DNA of 64,000 bases. It comes from Schistosoma haematobium. Lineage: Eukaryota; Platyhelminthes; Trematoda; Strigeidida; Schistosomatidae. This document shows positions 1-11,253 of the stretch, one piece after another. Location: contig NC_067198.1 in the NCBI RefSeq assembly GCF_000699445.3, forward strand, positions 34,996,536 to 35,060,535, in the 5' to 3' direction. The stretch's first letter is position 1, and the number at the start of each line of letters is the position of its first letter. The position numbers and the translations under genes were made by a program. The notes beneath the pieces were generated by a model. It was not told where the DNA came from and did no database searches. It saw only the letters and a program-made list of their open reading frames with translations.

Positions 1-913
1 CCTCCCTACTGAATCATCGTGGTGAGTTTTTCGGCCCCTTTGGTATAGTCCAAGGGATGTGAGGTGTAGTAACTTTTAAGTATGAATTTCGGAATGCGTC
101 CCAGGCCGTTTCAATGGAGGACTCTGGGTCTATTGTCCAATCTATTAACGATGCTGAATGCATGATGTCTGGCATGTTTGCTTTCCAGACGTTGGGTCTG
201 GACTGGACTGACGCGTGCTCGTGACTGGCAGTTATATGGAAGTCGAAAGTTAAAACTGCGTGGTCACTTTTACCTAGGGGTGGCATACAATGAAGGTTCG
301 CAACATCATCCTCATAGTGAGTCAGTATAAGATCTAATAAGGATGATTCAGTGTCCGGATCATACCTTGTCGCTTCTTTCACATGTTGCACTAGAGCACA
401 TGTAATAACCCCATCAACTAGTTCCTGCTCGAAGGAATTTTCTGACGATTTAGTTCGCAGATTTTCCCAGTCTACCATAGGTGCATTGAAGTCCCCTAGG
501 ATTAGACATCGACCACTTTGGGACCAAGTATTGAGACTGCTTAACAGGATCTCATTTGCCTCACAGCTTGGACTGAGATAGACCAAACCAATCAGTAGCT
601 CTTGTCCCTTGCATTTTAAGCGAAGACTAACTAATTCACACGTCCCACTCTCATGGGATACACTATCGATAATGGTAAATGGGATAGCAGTCCTAATGAA
701 TAGAGCTACTCCCCCTCCTTTGCGCTTTTGTGTTCTGTCGGCCCTTACTAACGTAAAGCCCTCGAAATCAAGTTCTATACTATCTATAGCCTGTGTCAGC
801 CAGGTTTCTGTTACTGCGATTATATCTGGCTTTGTAGAGTCAATCTGTACACCTAGTTCCGATCGCTTATTAAGTAAGCTTCGTGCATTGGTGTAACAGA
901 TCCGAGGCCTGTT
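1..913 (-). pseudogene. CR1-type ORF2: EEP endonuclease domain, truncated
   Basis: In the frame entered at about 913 the reading is typical EEP: NARSLLNKRSELG, then VTETWLT (catalytic Glu), GDFNAP, LLDLILT and GKSDHAVL (catalytic Asp-His). This nicks target DNA for target-primed reverse transcription. A TGA at 14-16 sits where the family normally has Trp shortly before the reverse transcriptase, so this copy stops early. The reverse transcriptase would lie beyond the window edge. Confidence 0.75.
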
Positions 914-2038
914 TGAGTGCCTTCGTGCTTCACCCAGAGTGGCTTCGGCATCATTCTCTGTCGAAGTCTTACAACCCGAAAATTTACAATTTTTAGGTCC
1001 TTTTCGCCAGCGTCTAACCTATGTTGTAGTTCTTTCTCGGCTTCCCGTCTTTTAACACGGTCTGCCAACGGTAGGTCCTTTCGGATAAAGACTCCTGAAC
1101 CCTTTAATTTGTGTCCATTTTGTAAAATTAGGTCACGTTCGTTCGAAGAGCCGAATACTACTTTAAGCAGTCTGGAATGATTTGGTTTCGAGTCCGTTAG
1201 ACTCCCTAGTCGGCACACCCTTAGCAAGGTGACCCCGGTCATATTTTGAGGCATGAGTTGGTTAAGCAGCTGCTTAATCAGAACAATGTCATGCTCAAAA
1301 CGAGCTTTAGGTTCAGAGCTCTCGCTCTCCTTGATTCTATGAAAAGTAGCTGATCTGTCGCTATGATCAGCTTTCTATTTTTCGACCACTTTTACGAGTG
1401 CGGGGTTCCCTTTTATATCCCTACTTTTCTTCCTTACAACCTGTACCCATTCGTCAACGGTGCTGGTAGAAGCAATAACAGTTGCGTCAAACCTAGCGTT
1501 GGATTTTGGGGGAATGTCGACGACCTGAGAGGTCGGGTTATGTTTACCGCTTGAAACCGATCGAGCCTTAAGACTGCGGCTTCTAGGTGTTTCCTGTTGG
1601 ATCCCATCTGGGAGACGGGGAACGGAAGACCCTACTTTTCTTGAGCTTTTGTCTAAGGCAGGCCCCTTTGGAGACTGCTTTTCCTTCTTTGACGGGCGTG
1701 AGTCGTCTATCATCGGACTAACCTTAGTTTCTTTCACGTTGATTTACGTGTCGACAGATCGAGTGCTGTTTGACGTGTTCCGACTATGCTTGCTAAAACA
1801 CTTCTTTGCAGCATCAACCAGTGAGATGGCCTCTGTTAACAAGCTGTTTGCATCCGAGCAGCACTGTTGACAAAGCCATACACAACCCTTCTTACTGAAC
1901 CGTTTGAAAGCAGCAGGCGTTAAGTTCGTGCAAACTTCGTGGTACCAGCCTTTGCACTCGTCGCACTGCATGCCGCTTTCAACAGGATAACGACAACCCG
2001 GGCGTTGGCAACTGCTTTTTTTTACACTGTCCGGTCAT
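853..2038 (-). pseudogene. CR1-type ORF1 (PHD finger protein), broken
   Basis: A likely start codon is at 2036-2038, but the PHD frame is entered only after a one-base slip in an A run (about 2017-2024). The PHD finger is clear: a Cys-X4-Cys pair, then CDEC, then H-X2-C, then CQQC, at about 2012-1850. The same frame runs from 1971 down to 853, broken by TAA at 1744-1746 and TAG at 1375-1377. The middle is Ser/Lys-rich and the last third (1254-853) has a basic, coiled-coil-like segment. ORF1 proteins of this clade are thought to bind nucleic acid or chromatin. Its end overlaps the endonuclease frame, so ORF1 and ORF2 may once have been one frame. Confidence 0.7.
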
Positions 2039-3120
2039 TTAGGAGGTGTTCTTTTTCAAGATGCGATGATACTCAGAAACAAAAAAATAATCAATGACCA
2101 AAAAAGTGAAGAGCTGTAGATTGCTAGGACCAAAAGTACTAACAGATACAGTTGAAAAAGAGGTACTCAAGAGTACCAACGACAAAACTAACTGAGAGAA
2201 CAGTAAAAACGATACTCTAGTCGAATACTTTAACTGAAATAAATTCAATTAAAGTGAAAACAGTAGTCTTGATACGTAATAAACGATCAAAACAAACAAA
2301 TTTACTCAGCGAGGAAAAATACCACTGTCCTTTTTAAATAGCGCGCGGTTCAAATGTGATTAAAATCCTAAATCTAATTTTTAACTCTAACTACCAACTG
2401 TAAATGAGAATTCTGACTGCTTTATAACCCTCATTTAGTTCTAATCAATCGGTGTTTACTCTCAGGGTCGCTCAAACGACGTTCATAAATCATAGTCTCA
2501 CCAATAGACCTATCCTTATTATGGAAGGCTAATGTCATTCTGTGACCTCAACCTCCCTATTTTGGTGAAAAAATTGTCCGGTTTGGGTAAATTTTAGGAA
2601 GATCGCCATAAAAGACTCCAGAGAGTTTTTAAGGAAATGGCATAAAAACCTCAAAGTTCAGGGAACATCACCGAAACGCTTGGGAAATTTATGGTTTCCC
2701 TCAATATTTTCACAGAATCTTTGGGTAAAACTACCACATTTCCTGCGATGTTGGGGAAAACCCTAAATTCTACCTTAAGTTCAGAATTTCCTTAAGATAA
2801 CGAGATTGGGTTGGATTTCATCTAGTATTGACTTTTCTGTAAATAAGTGAGTTATCTAACTTTTTCTTATTTTCCATACTTGCATCAGATAAAATAAAAA
2901 GACGTGATTAGAAGCGTACTCTGACGTTGAAGTTTGACGAATGTTTGTATTGGGAAGAGTTCAAAGTGGCCAAAATATTTCGAAATTGCTTATGTAGGCG
3001 TAAGTATACGTTGACCCGCGTACAGACGTTAGAGTAACACTGAACTCGGCTCGATTCCGTTTTTTTACTATACATTCGACGTTATGTGCTGTGTTCATGC
3101 CTTTCAGAAATTTTCAAGCG
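2039..3120. other. Noncoding, no feature recognised
   Basis: AT-rich DNA with no convincing coding frame or splice signals. Part next to 2039 could be the 5' UTR of the CR1-type element; its 5' end cannot be placed. Confidence 0.4.
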
Positions 3121-3640
3121 ATTCCCTAAATTAGAGGACGACCTTTGAACGAATCTTAAGTGACCTTGACAGTTATTAGCTAATCAGAAGAAAGTTGGTA
3201 TAAAGTGAAAATATATTATATGAAAGTAATGAATTACAGTGGATGTTCTTCTTTTACATGATTTAAAGACTTGTTAAGGTTTGATTAGGGTTCAGAGGTT
3301 CTGAATTCACAATGCATATGGAATAGAAACTCGTCCATTGGGTTAGGGTTAGGTTTACGGGTAAGGTTAGGGTTACGTTAGGGTTTAGGGTTAGGATTAG
3401 GGTGCTAACATACGGTTAGGGTTAAGTTTAGGGTTAGGGTTAGGTGAGGGTTTAGGGTTAAGGCTAGGGTTAGGATGATAACATACGAGTTTTTAAATCA
3501 TGTAAAAGAAGAATATCCACTGTAATTCATTACTTTCTTTTAATATATTTTTACTTTATGCTGTCTTCTGATTGGCTAATAACTGAAATTGCTCAAATGC
3601 TTCTGATTGACTCATCCCTAAATTAGAGTCTCGCCGTTCC
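3121..3640. mobile_element. Foldback/MITE-like element with inverted arms
   Basis: Positions 3171-3268 and 3493-3584 are inverted copies of each other with a few mismatches, and the outer ends (CCCTAAATTAGAG at 3124-3136 and again near 3617) continue the symmetry. The right end, with a CTGATTG...CTAAATTAGAGTCTCGCC-type terminus, recurs at 3750-3786 and, inverted, at both ends of 37384-37676, so it is the end of a dispersed element. No protein is encoded; it would be non-autonomous. The space between the arms is the telomere-like repeat described separately. Confidence 0.6.
3339..3474 (+). repeat. Degenerate TTAGGG telomere-like array
   Basis: About 135 bases made of TTAGGG units with spacers such as TTTAGGG, TTACGG and TTAAG, broken once by a short unique stretch. 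TTAGGG is the usual animal telomere unit. The array sits exactly between the two inverted arms of the surrounding foldback element. It could be an interstitial telomeric sequence or simply the internal sequence of that repeat family. Confidence 0.85.
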
Positions 3641-3785
3641 ATCTGTTGTAACCTCTCATTAATCACTTACTCTCTAAAATCCGCTGTGCACCGGCCGTAT
3701 GTTAGCGTCGCGTGTTGAACTTGGCTCCGTGACCTTGAAATAGCTCAAACGCTTCTGATTGGCTCGTCCCTAAATTAGTCTCGCC

Positions 3786-4219
3786 ATAAAACATTGCCAC
3801 TTTACAATTTCTTTTCTTTCACAAAGTGATACCACAGATTACTAGATGAGTTCATATCAGGTAATATCAATTGTGGTCGTAAGAAGCCTAGATCATAGTC
3901 TTAGGGTTTCAAAAGCAATAAATATCAAGTTTACCACCATTTGTAACTTTTCCTCTAAAACAGAAATGAGGAGAATGTTGATATTATGTCAGAAACCTAA
4001 TAATTGTTTGACTGAGCACCCTATTGCTTCATTTAAGTGGTCTATTCGAAGACTTTCACCAATCGTTCTGTTTAGCCATTTGATTATTGCTTCTGAAACC
4101 CTAAGACTATGATCTAGGCTTCTTACGACCACAATTGATATCACCTGATATGAACTCATCTAGTAATCTGTGGTATCACTTTGTGAAAGAAAAAAGAAAG
4201 TAAAGTGGCAATGTTTTAT
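3786..4219. repeat. 434-bp near-perfect inverted repeat
   Basis: The left arm 3786-3921 and right arm 4083-4219 are reverse complements with only a few differences, around a loop of about 160 bases. A transcript would fold into a long hairpin. The open frame 3846-4112 is a by-product of the palindrome and not a likely gene. It adjoins the MITE-like end at 3750-3786 and may be a second foldback element of the same type. Confidence 0.8.
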
Positions 4220-4770
4220 TATTCTTGCAAGAAAAGCTTTATGATTGTTTTGAATATTGTCTTTGTTACATCAATGAAATTATCATCAAACGGAATTATT
4301 CTTTCTATAAGTGTTCAGATATCTTGCTTTCTGTTAATCCATTGATTTTCACAGTCTTATGTAATTACAGCATATGCTATGTATGATTTTGTGGATTGTT
4401 GAGTAAGATTCGGTTGCCTACACTATTTTCAGCTCATAAAGAGGTTTAACCAGGTGGAGTAACAGAAGTAACGATTTAATTACTTCCTTGTTTGAAGTTC
4501 CTCTTGTATATCAACTTTTATCCTTATAGACAAGTCCTTATATCTGGTTTATATTACACCGGTAAATATGAATGAGGTGATCCAAATTGTTTTTAAATTT
4601 GATAGGAGTTTTCGATTTTTGATTTCTGTTTCAGCGTATTATTCAAAATGTGTCACCTGAGGTGTTCTTTCATCTGTTTTTTTTATGCGACTGTATGTTA
4701 CAATTTCCTGAAGGTGGTTGTATGTTTTGTTTCTAGATTTAGAATGCTTTAAAGCATCTACATCTTCATC

Positions 4771-4983
4771 ATGCTAAGAATATATAATTGGTTGGCAAGA
4801 TGCAGTTTATCGCCATATCACTTCGCATTGAGATTTTACTCTAAAAATCAGTGGCTTTTTAATGAATGTGACCTGTCTGAAATGTATGTACTTGGAAGTG
4901 GTCCAGGTGGTCAGTCAATTAACACGACTGCCAATTGTGTGGTCTTAAAACACATTCCCACAGGTATCATGGTGAAGTGTCAG
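4771..4983 (+). CDS. MTRFR: Mitochondrial release/rescue factor, exon 1
   Basis: Exon 1 codes 71 residues and ends in phase 0 at the donor AAGTGTCAG/GTATTT. Residues 1-28 are basic and hydroxylated without acids, as expected of a mitochondrial targeting peptide. Residues 42-50 read GSGPGGQSI, the universal GGQ motif (G46, G47, Q48) that enters the ribosomal peptidyl-transferase centre and triggers peptidyl-tRNA hydrolysis. The following [20 protein letters not shown] is the conserved RF-1 domain core. There is no codon-recognition domain, so this is the C12orf65/MTRFR type, which releases peptides from stalled or split mitoribosomes, and not a full-length RF1. With exon 2 the protein is 155 residues, usual for the family. 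The ATG is the first in frame and is followed at once by the presequence. Confidence 0.9.
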
Positions 4984-6098
4984 GTATTTCCCATGTTTAC
5001 TTTTCTTCGGATTTGTTCTTTTAAGTGCATTGCTAGCATACAGTGGCCTAAATTAAATGAGTCATGTATCATAAATACGAATTCAGTTCGCAATATGTCA
5101 AAATAACTTGAAATAAACTAACGGCAATAAGACCATGATATTGAGACTTTCATTCAACTATTAACTGTTGGTGTAGTTATGTACTTGGTTGCTGTCCTCG
5201 AAATGAGTATTTCATGATATTTCGTGTATAACCCGAACACGCTCGGTACGATGGTGATCGCTCCTCAGAAGACGAGATGTCGATACTGAGTTGATATTAG
5301 AGAATGGAAATCAGACAGTTGATATATTTGTATTAATTAGTTTGATTTTAAACTATATGGTCCGATGTATTTGACATATGATAATAGTTGTCTCCTGAAG
5401 CCAACTTAGAAAGCTGGTATTATCTTACTACTCATATCAATAGTAAATGACTTAATAGATGGGTGCCATGTTTCGATTTATCACACTTAAGTTTTTATCC
5501 ATTTCCAACATTCGCCAGTGTGGTAACCCCAGTTAGATGACTACGATTATATAATACAAAAAAGATGGATTAATGACTTGCTATCATAATGCCTATTGAT
5601 TTAAGTACTTTCCAGTGGTCACTGTATAACCCGTTGACTAGTTTCATATTGTAATCGTGTATTTCCTTTAGCTACCTCAGATAATATTTCAGTCTCATTT
5701 ATTTCATTGCTTTGTTAACTGACTCTCCAGCTACTTTTATATTGTTAAATTGGTTTCGGGTCATTCAGAAAACATTTTCTCTATCCAAGAGATATCCCTT
5801 GAAAAGCCATTAAACAATTATGTATAGTGAATGCCTTTTGATCGTCCCTTGTCATTGTGTCAGAAATTAAGTGAAGTAATTGTCCATAGTGTCCTGTAGT
5901 TTCAATGATTTTGGTATTATCAATTCGTGGTAAAAACTACCTATTAAATAGTATTTCATTAAGCTTTCGAATATGGGATTCCTGATTATTTGTTAATGCA
6001 TACAAACCACTCAGACTACCACATAATGATGTATAAAATATAGTTATAGGATTTCTAGTAAACGAAATAGGAAAAAAATGCAACTCAGTTTTATATAC

Positions 6099-6259
6099 CT
6101 GACGAAGCTTTCTTTGTACATGGATGGCAACATAACGGGACAGGCGACCCTTTTTATCAGATATCGAGCTAATGAATCTCGGTTTTTCTTCGACCGCATC
6201 TAAAGGGCTCAATTTAGTAATACATATAAACTTGGTACACCCGTCCTCATTTCGAAATG
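6099..6259 (-). CDS. Candidate internal exon, unknown gene
   Basis: On the minus strand an acceptor (AATTATGTAG at 6260) and a donor (CGTCAG/GTATAT at 6099) bracket an open 161-base stretch in a single frame (entry phase 2, exit phase 0). The product contains SPLDAVEEKPRF and KKGRLSRYVAIHVQRKL. The composition is protein-like, with a balanced charged and hydrophobic pattern unlike random AT-rich frames. I do not recognise the family. It lies inside the intron of the release-factor gene on the opposite strand, and no partner exons were found. It may be an exon of an overlapping antisense gene or a relic. Confidence 0.35.
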
Positions 6260-6339
6260 CTACATAATTCTGTTTTTTAAAGAAAAAATCTCCGGAGACT
6301 CATGTTTACGCTTTTGTAGATAGGTTTAGTAAGTAGATG

Positions 6340-6780
6340 ACTCGCGCAACGAGCTGAGATCATTTGGTAAAACGTTCGAAACCACTGAGCTCCGAACTTC
6401 CGTCCGTCATAGTGTAGAACTCCTTAACAGTGCCCAATCATGACATCGTAACAGGGAATCGAACCCATGCCCTTCGGTCCCTCGTGAGAACGCTTGACCA
6501 CTAGACCACTAAGCCGGAACTCACTGACATACAAACCTAACTCCAATCAGTTTGCGGTACTCCGCGACTACTTTCCATTACTTTCGGTGCGTATATTCAT
6601 CGAAAGGGTATTTCATGAGTTCCGATCAAAAGCAGTGACCAGTAGAGTCCAACCGTGTTGGGTCCTGATGAGTCTCACACTTGAACGAAATACCTGTCCC
6701 GTCCTATGTTTTCAATGGTTATGTTAATTAAATCGGTTCATGATCTCGTTAAAGTTAAAAAATCTCCACAACTTTACACT
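6340..6780 (-). repeat. tRNA-headed SINE-like repeat in intron
   Basis: The minus strand at about 6515-6440 has a tRNA-like box A (TTAGTGGTCTAGTGGTCAAG) and box B (GGGTTCGATTCC), the internal RNA polymerase III promoter of tRNA genes. There is no pairing acceptor stem, so it is not a tRNA gene. A body segment at about 6600-6780 resembles 31127-31250. Both parts lie in the intron of the release-factor gene. Confidence 0.6.
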
Positions 6781-6893
6781 GGTAATGCAAAACAACTGTT
6801 TAATGCTCATTATCTTTTCAAGGTAAAATATTTAGTAGTATTCTATTTACCTGTTCATAATTAATTTTTAATAATATTTTGTTGTTGTTATAG

Positions 6894-7148
6894 GATAGTA
6901 GAGAGCTGGAGAGAAATCGTGAATTAGCGCGTCAAAGATTAAATGATAAATTAGATGTACACTTTAATGGGGAAAATAGCCGAATCCAACAACTTCGTCA
7001 TCGAGAAAAGTCGAAAGAACATCAACTTTATCTACGGTCTAAAAGACGTCTTGCTGCAAAACAAGCGTTTAAAAGTACTTTAGGTTTGACAAAAAACAGT
7101 TTGTTGATTCAGAATGATGAGAATATCGGTTTAAAAGATGACACCTAG
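6894..7148 (+). CDS. MTRFR: Mitochondrial release/rescue factor, exon 2
   Basis: The exon follows acceptor TTGTTATAG at 6893 and keeps phase 0 from exon 1. It encodes the conserved continuation (ELERNRELARQRLNDKLDV, then FNGENS) and a strongly basic, helical C-terminal tail (QLRHREKSKEHQLYLRSKRR) that in this family binds rRNA or the nascent-chain exit region of the mitoribosome. TAG at 7146-7148 ends the frame. The 1,910-base intron carries SINE debris and, on the other strand, a possible unrelated exon. Confidence 0.88.
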   Translation, partial: DSRELERNRELARQRLNDKLDVHFNGENSRIQQLRHREKSKEHQLYLRSKRRLAAKQAFKSTLGLTKNSLLIQNDENIGLKDDT

Positions 7149-7870
7149 TTATGTGAATGACTAGGTAGAGTTATCACTTATCCTAATAATATCTCGCTAT
7201 GTTGATGTCCTTTTGCAATATGAACTGATGCACATATTTGTCAGGTTTTATGTTGCCTATGACTGAATGTAGATTTTCACCTGTTATATTTATGTGGTTA
7301 CCTTACCTTTTGTACAGTGTTGTAAAAGTTAGAACACACTAAAGACTTTTGCTTTCTATTGTTGTCATTAATCAATATCGTTTTCTGGAAAAACCCTGCT
7401 TCAATTTGTATCACGTAATTAAATTATCTCAGTAGTAATTATTTGTTGAATAATATACAAATAGTACAAGTACGGTTAAATTTTTTAGGTCACATTAATT
7501 TTTATTTCTTTAGCCACTTGAATGGATAAAACCATCTATTTAAGCAATACGACTTTCAAAATCAAGTACACGTAATCGCATTACTATCATTATAACAATA
7601 TTTTCACTTTTTTTAAAACACTCAGAACCAATCTTGTTTATTTTAGTACAGTGAATTAGTTGGATGTATGACTTCAAAAACTTATCCCATTTTCGGTGCT
7701 ATTACGTCGCGTGACCCGTAGATTACGTATTCATGTTTATTGTATTCATACAAAAAATGCTCGTATTTTCACACATTTTTTGTGTCCACTGACGATCGCT
7801 ATCGCCTAAATGACAACGAACTCGTGGTATAGAGTAGTTTAAGAACGTTTTACTTATTAGATCCCTCATA
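7149..7870. other. 3' flank of release-factor gene, noncoding
   Basis: AT-rich sequence after the stop codon. I see no clear AATAAA signal close to the stop and no repeat that I can place. Confidence 0.35.
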
Positions 7871-8123
7871 AGCTCCAAGCAACAAACTCAAGGTCCGAAG
7901 GAGAAGTCGTACTGCTGACTGTACAGAGGTGTGACAGCAGTAAGGTGTTTCCTTCAGACAACCAGCATGACAGCGATGCTGCCTTCCCACAAGGAGGGGT
8001 GGGGTTAGAAAAGGTCGACCCTAAAAATGCACACCTCACCTTATCCCACGGATATCCGTCTCCGGCGGTAAGGTCTCAACAAGTACGGAGCTAACACAAA
8101 AATTACCCATAAAAAGGTCGTGT

Positions 8124-9821
8124 GTGACCGACCTCAAGCAGTTGTCCCTTGGGCACTACGGTCACGCTCCCAGGTCATGTAGACCACCTCTAATCCAATT
8201 TCCTTTTCAGGTACCTCCAGAACAACTCTTCCACGGTGTGGGCAACCGGGGAGTGAAAACCACCTCTCATACCTCTAATAACACTCAAGACCACTGTATT
8301 CATAATCGACCTCCCTCTTCAATTCCTATTATTCCTCCTACATCGACTTTCACCTCTAAACTTCCTTTTTCGGCTTCCCCCTTAAGTGTCACCATAGCCA
8401 ACGATTCTAGTGCTCAAAACACTGTCCCAGGTCTACTGAAACCTCGCTCCAAACTACACATTGGAGCCTTCAATGTACGCACCTTATGTCAAATCGGTCA
8501 ACAGGCTTCCCTGACTAGAACCCTGGAATCTCGTACCATTGGTGTATGCTGTGTCTCTGAAACACGCATACAGGATCCCAGTGTGGTCATTCACTTGACC
8601 TCACCTCGACAAAACGGAGAGCCAACGAGATACACCCTCCGTGTATCTGGTGACCCGACGGCCAGCTCTCGTGGACTGGCAGGTGTAGGCATAGCACTAA
8701 GCATGAGGGCGGAGCAAGCACTGTTAGAGTGGATCCCCGTCAACAGTCGTCTATGTGCTGTTCGGCTAAACGGCTCCGTAATAACTCGGAAGGATAGGGA
8801 CACACGTCGTTGCCTTTTTGTCGTTTCTGCCTACGCTCTCACCGACTGCAGCTCAGATGAAGTGAAATGTGAATTTTACATAAAGCTATCTGAACTTCTT
8901 CAGAAAGCTAAACGTTCAGAAATAGTACTCGTAGCAGATGACTTTAATGCCCAGATAGGTAGTTTAAACCAAACAGAAAAGCATTTAGGTGGGTATTTTA
9001 GTATTCCAGCACAACGAACAGATAATGGTGATCGTCTCCTGCAACTGTGCTCAGACAATCGTTTATTTTTAGCAAACACAAATTTTAAGCATGAGGAGAG
9101 ACATCGTCTAACATGGCGACCCCCTACACCAAACCAACGATGGACTCAAATAGACCATATTGCCACCAGTAATCGTTGGAGAGGGTCGGTAGAAGATTGT
9201 CGCTCATTCTGGAGTACCTGCTTGGACTCCGACCACGCCCTGATACGGGCACGCATCTGCTTGCGCCTCACTGGACGCAAAAAAGCCTCAGTAAAAAGAC
9301 CCGTTGGAACTGAATTGAGTAGCGAGAAAACCAAAATTAGGTTACAAGAACAACTGAGGTCACAATTGTGTAGTTCTGAAGACGAGGTTGACCCAGATGT
9401 TGCTTGGACAGCTATACAAACAGCTGTGGAAACAGCAGTGAAATCTATCAGTGATTTAAACCACAGGGTTACAAAGAACCAATGGAGTTCCTCAAGATCT
9501 ATTGAACTGATGGATTCTCGTAAACTCATTCCATCAGGTTTTGAACGCGATGAAGAGCGAAAACAAATCAGATCTAGGTTAGGCAAAAATCTAAGGAACG
9601 ACCGTGAGCAGTGGTGGGCAACGAAAGCAAAAGAGATAGAAAAGGCGGCGGCTATAGGGAACACAAGACACCTCTACAGACTAATAAAAGAAACTGGAAT
9701 TAATAAATCAAGTGTAAGTCAGACTATTTCGGAAAAAGACGACACCCCCAGACGTTTAGAACGATGGGCGGAACATTTCAGAGAACAGTTCAACTGGCCT
9801 ACAACTACCCTCCATTCCTAG
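8124..9821 (+). pseudogene. SR2-like endonuclease part of RTE polyprotein
   Basis: The first 565 codons are open. After a low-complexity N-terminal part, the EEP endonuclease runs from about residue 110 (GAFNVRTLC) through the catalytic Glu (SETRIQD, about 146) and VADDFNAQIG (about 272, where families usually have GDFN) to SDHALI (about 368). The remainder is the linker towards the reverse transcriptase. TAG at 9819-9821, together with a frame change just upstream, ends the frame where the homologous sequence clearly continues in another frame from 9829. Confidence 0.8.
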
Positions 9822-11253
9822 ACAGTGTGAATGGAACATTGAAGTAGGTCCTCCAACTCTAGCAGAAGTTCAAAAGGCTATAGTTAATCTGAAACGAGGA
9901 AGGGCAGCTGGTCCAGATGGATTGGCTCCAGAGGTCTTTAGGGATGGTGGTCCAATTTTAGCGATTAGGTTGACTAATATTTTAGCTAAGATCTGGGAAT
10001 TAGACGTTATTCCTTCTGACTAGTCACAATCACTTATCGTCCCAATATATAAGAAGGGGTCAAAATCATCCTGTAATAACCATAGAGGGATTAGTTTGAC
10101 TAATATAGCATCTAACATACTAGCCTCAATAATTAACAGGCGCCTAACTAAGACTCGTGAACTGCAAACACGAGGAAATTGGGCTGGCTTCAGATCTGGC
10201 CATGGCTGCATCGACCACTTATTCACCATTAGTCAGCTTTCAGAGCACAGGCATACTTATCGGCACCCGACAATGATAGTTTTTTCTTGACTTAAAAGCA
10301 GCATTTGACTCGGTAGACTGAGAGGTTCTATGACAGTGTCTGTCACTGAAAGGTGTACCTCAGAAGTACATAAACCTTGTGAAGGCTCTTTACTCGAACA
10401 CTACTAGTCGAGTCAGAGCTTATGGTGAACTGCCATCTGATTTCGCAACCTCAAGTGGTGTCCGTCAAGGCTGTCCACTTTCTCCATTTTTGTTTAACTT
10501 AATCATAGACCTATTGATGGAAATAACATTCTCGTCTACTGAATTCTCGGGTATGGATCTCCTTCCAGGAGGTCCACTTATCGACTTAGAATACGCAGAT
10601 GACATAGTCCTGTTTGGTGAAGACGCTGACAAAATGCAGTTTTTTGGTAGCACTAAGCAACAATGCCAGAATGTTTGGAATGCGCTTTTCTCCCTCTAAA
10701 TGTAAGTTGTTGCTTCAGGACTGGTCTGCGTCAACACCTGAATAAAGGATAGGGAGTGAAGCAGTCGAACGCGTTGATAACTTCACTTATCTTGGAAGTC
10801 TGATCAGCCCTAATGGGTTGGTGTCTGACGAAATCTCAGCACGGATTCGAAAAGCTCGCTTGGCTTTTGCCAACTTACGTCACCTATGGCGAAGGTGAGA
10901 TATCCGTCTATCAATAAAAGGACGAGTATACTGCGCGGCAGTCCGTTCTGTTTCAATTTACGGCAGAGAACCATGGCCATTAAGAGTAGAAGACACTCGT
11001 AAGCTACTAGTATTTGACCACAGATGCCTCAAAAATATTGCTGGCGTGTGCTGGGATCACCGGGTAAGTAATAGTGAGGTTAGACGCAAGGTATAAGAAA
11101 TGATGGTAAATCAGTTGATGAGGTTGTGAATCTTCATCGACCGAGATGTTTGGGCCACGTGTTACGTATGCCCGAACACCGATTACCACGGCGTGCAATG
11201 CTAACCGATGTTGGAGATGGCTGGAAGAAAGTTAGGGGTGGCCAAACCAAAAC
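9822..11253 (+). pseudogene. SR2-like reverse transcriptase, broken
   Basis: The reverse transcriptase can be followed in pieces: KRGRAAGPDG (about 9895), fingers and palm around GFRSGHGCIDH, GVRQGCPLSPFLF (about 10460) and EYADDIVLF (about 10588) with both catalytic Asp residues. Lesions include TAG at 10021-10023, an extra T near 10285, TGA at 10319-10321, a frameshift in the T run near 10640, and later stops in the C-terminal part. The frame is cut at 11253 by the nested RTE and resumes at 14417. Confidence 0.8.

Larger units (their letters stand above)
1..2038 (-). mobile_element. CR1-type non-LTR retrotransposon, 5' part, decayed
   Basis: Reading the minus strand from 2038 towards 1 gives, in order, a PHD-finger ORF1, a linker and an exonuclease-endonuclease-phosphatase (EEP) endonuclease, the order of CR1/jockey-type LINEs in flukes. 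The element is cut by the window edge before its reverse transcriptase. It carries two nonsense codons in ORF1, at least two frameshifts and a nonsense codon at the end of the endonuclease, so it is inactive. CR1-clade assignment rests on domain order and motif style; a search against a repeat library would fix the family. Confidence 0.8.

Noticed and set aside
2039..2248. Hydrophobic minus-strand frame, considered as a membrane protein
   Set aside because: Lies directly upstream of the CR1 ORF1 start in AT-rich DNA with no homologous pattern; probably chance or element 5' UTR.
3846..4112. 88-codon open frame
   Set aside because: Lies across a near-perfect inverted repeat; the frame follows from the palindrome and has no recognisable protein features.
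6440..6520. Possible tRNA gene on the minus strand
   Set aside because: Box A and box B are present but no acceptor-stem pairing or cloverleaf; fits a tRNA-derived SINE head.
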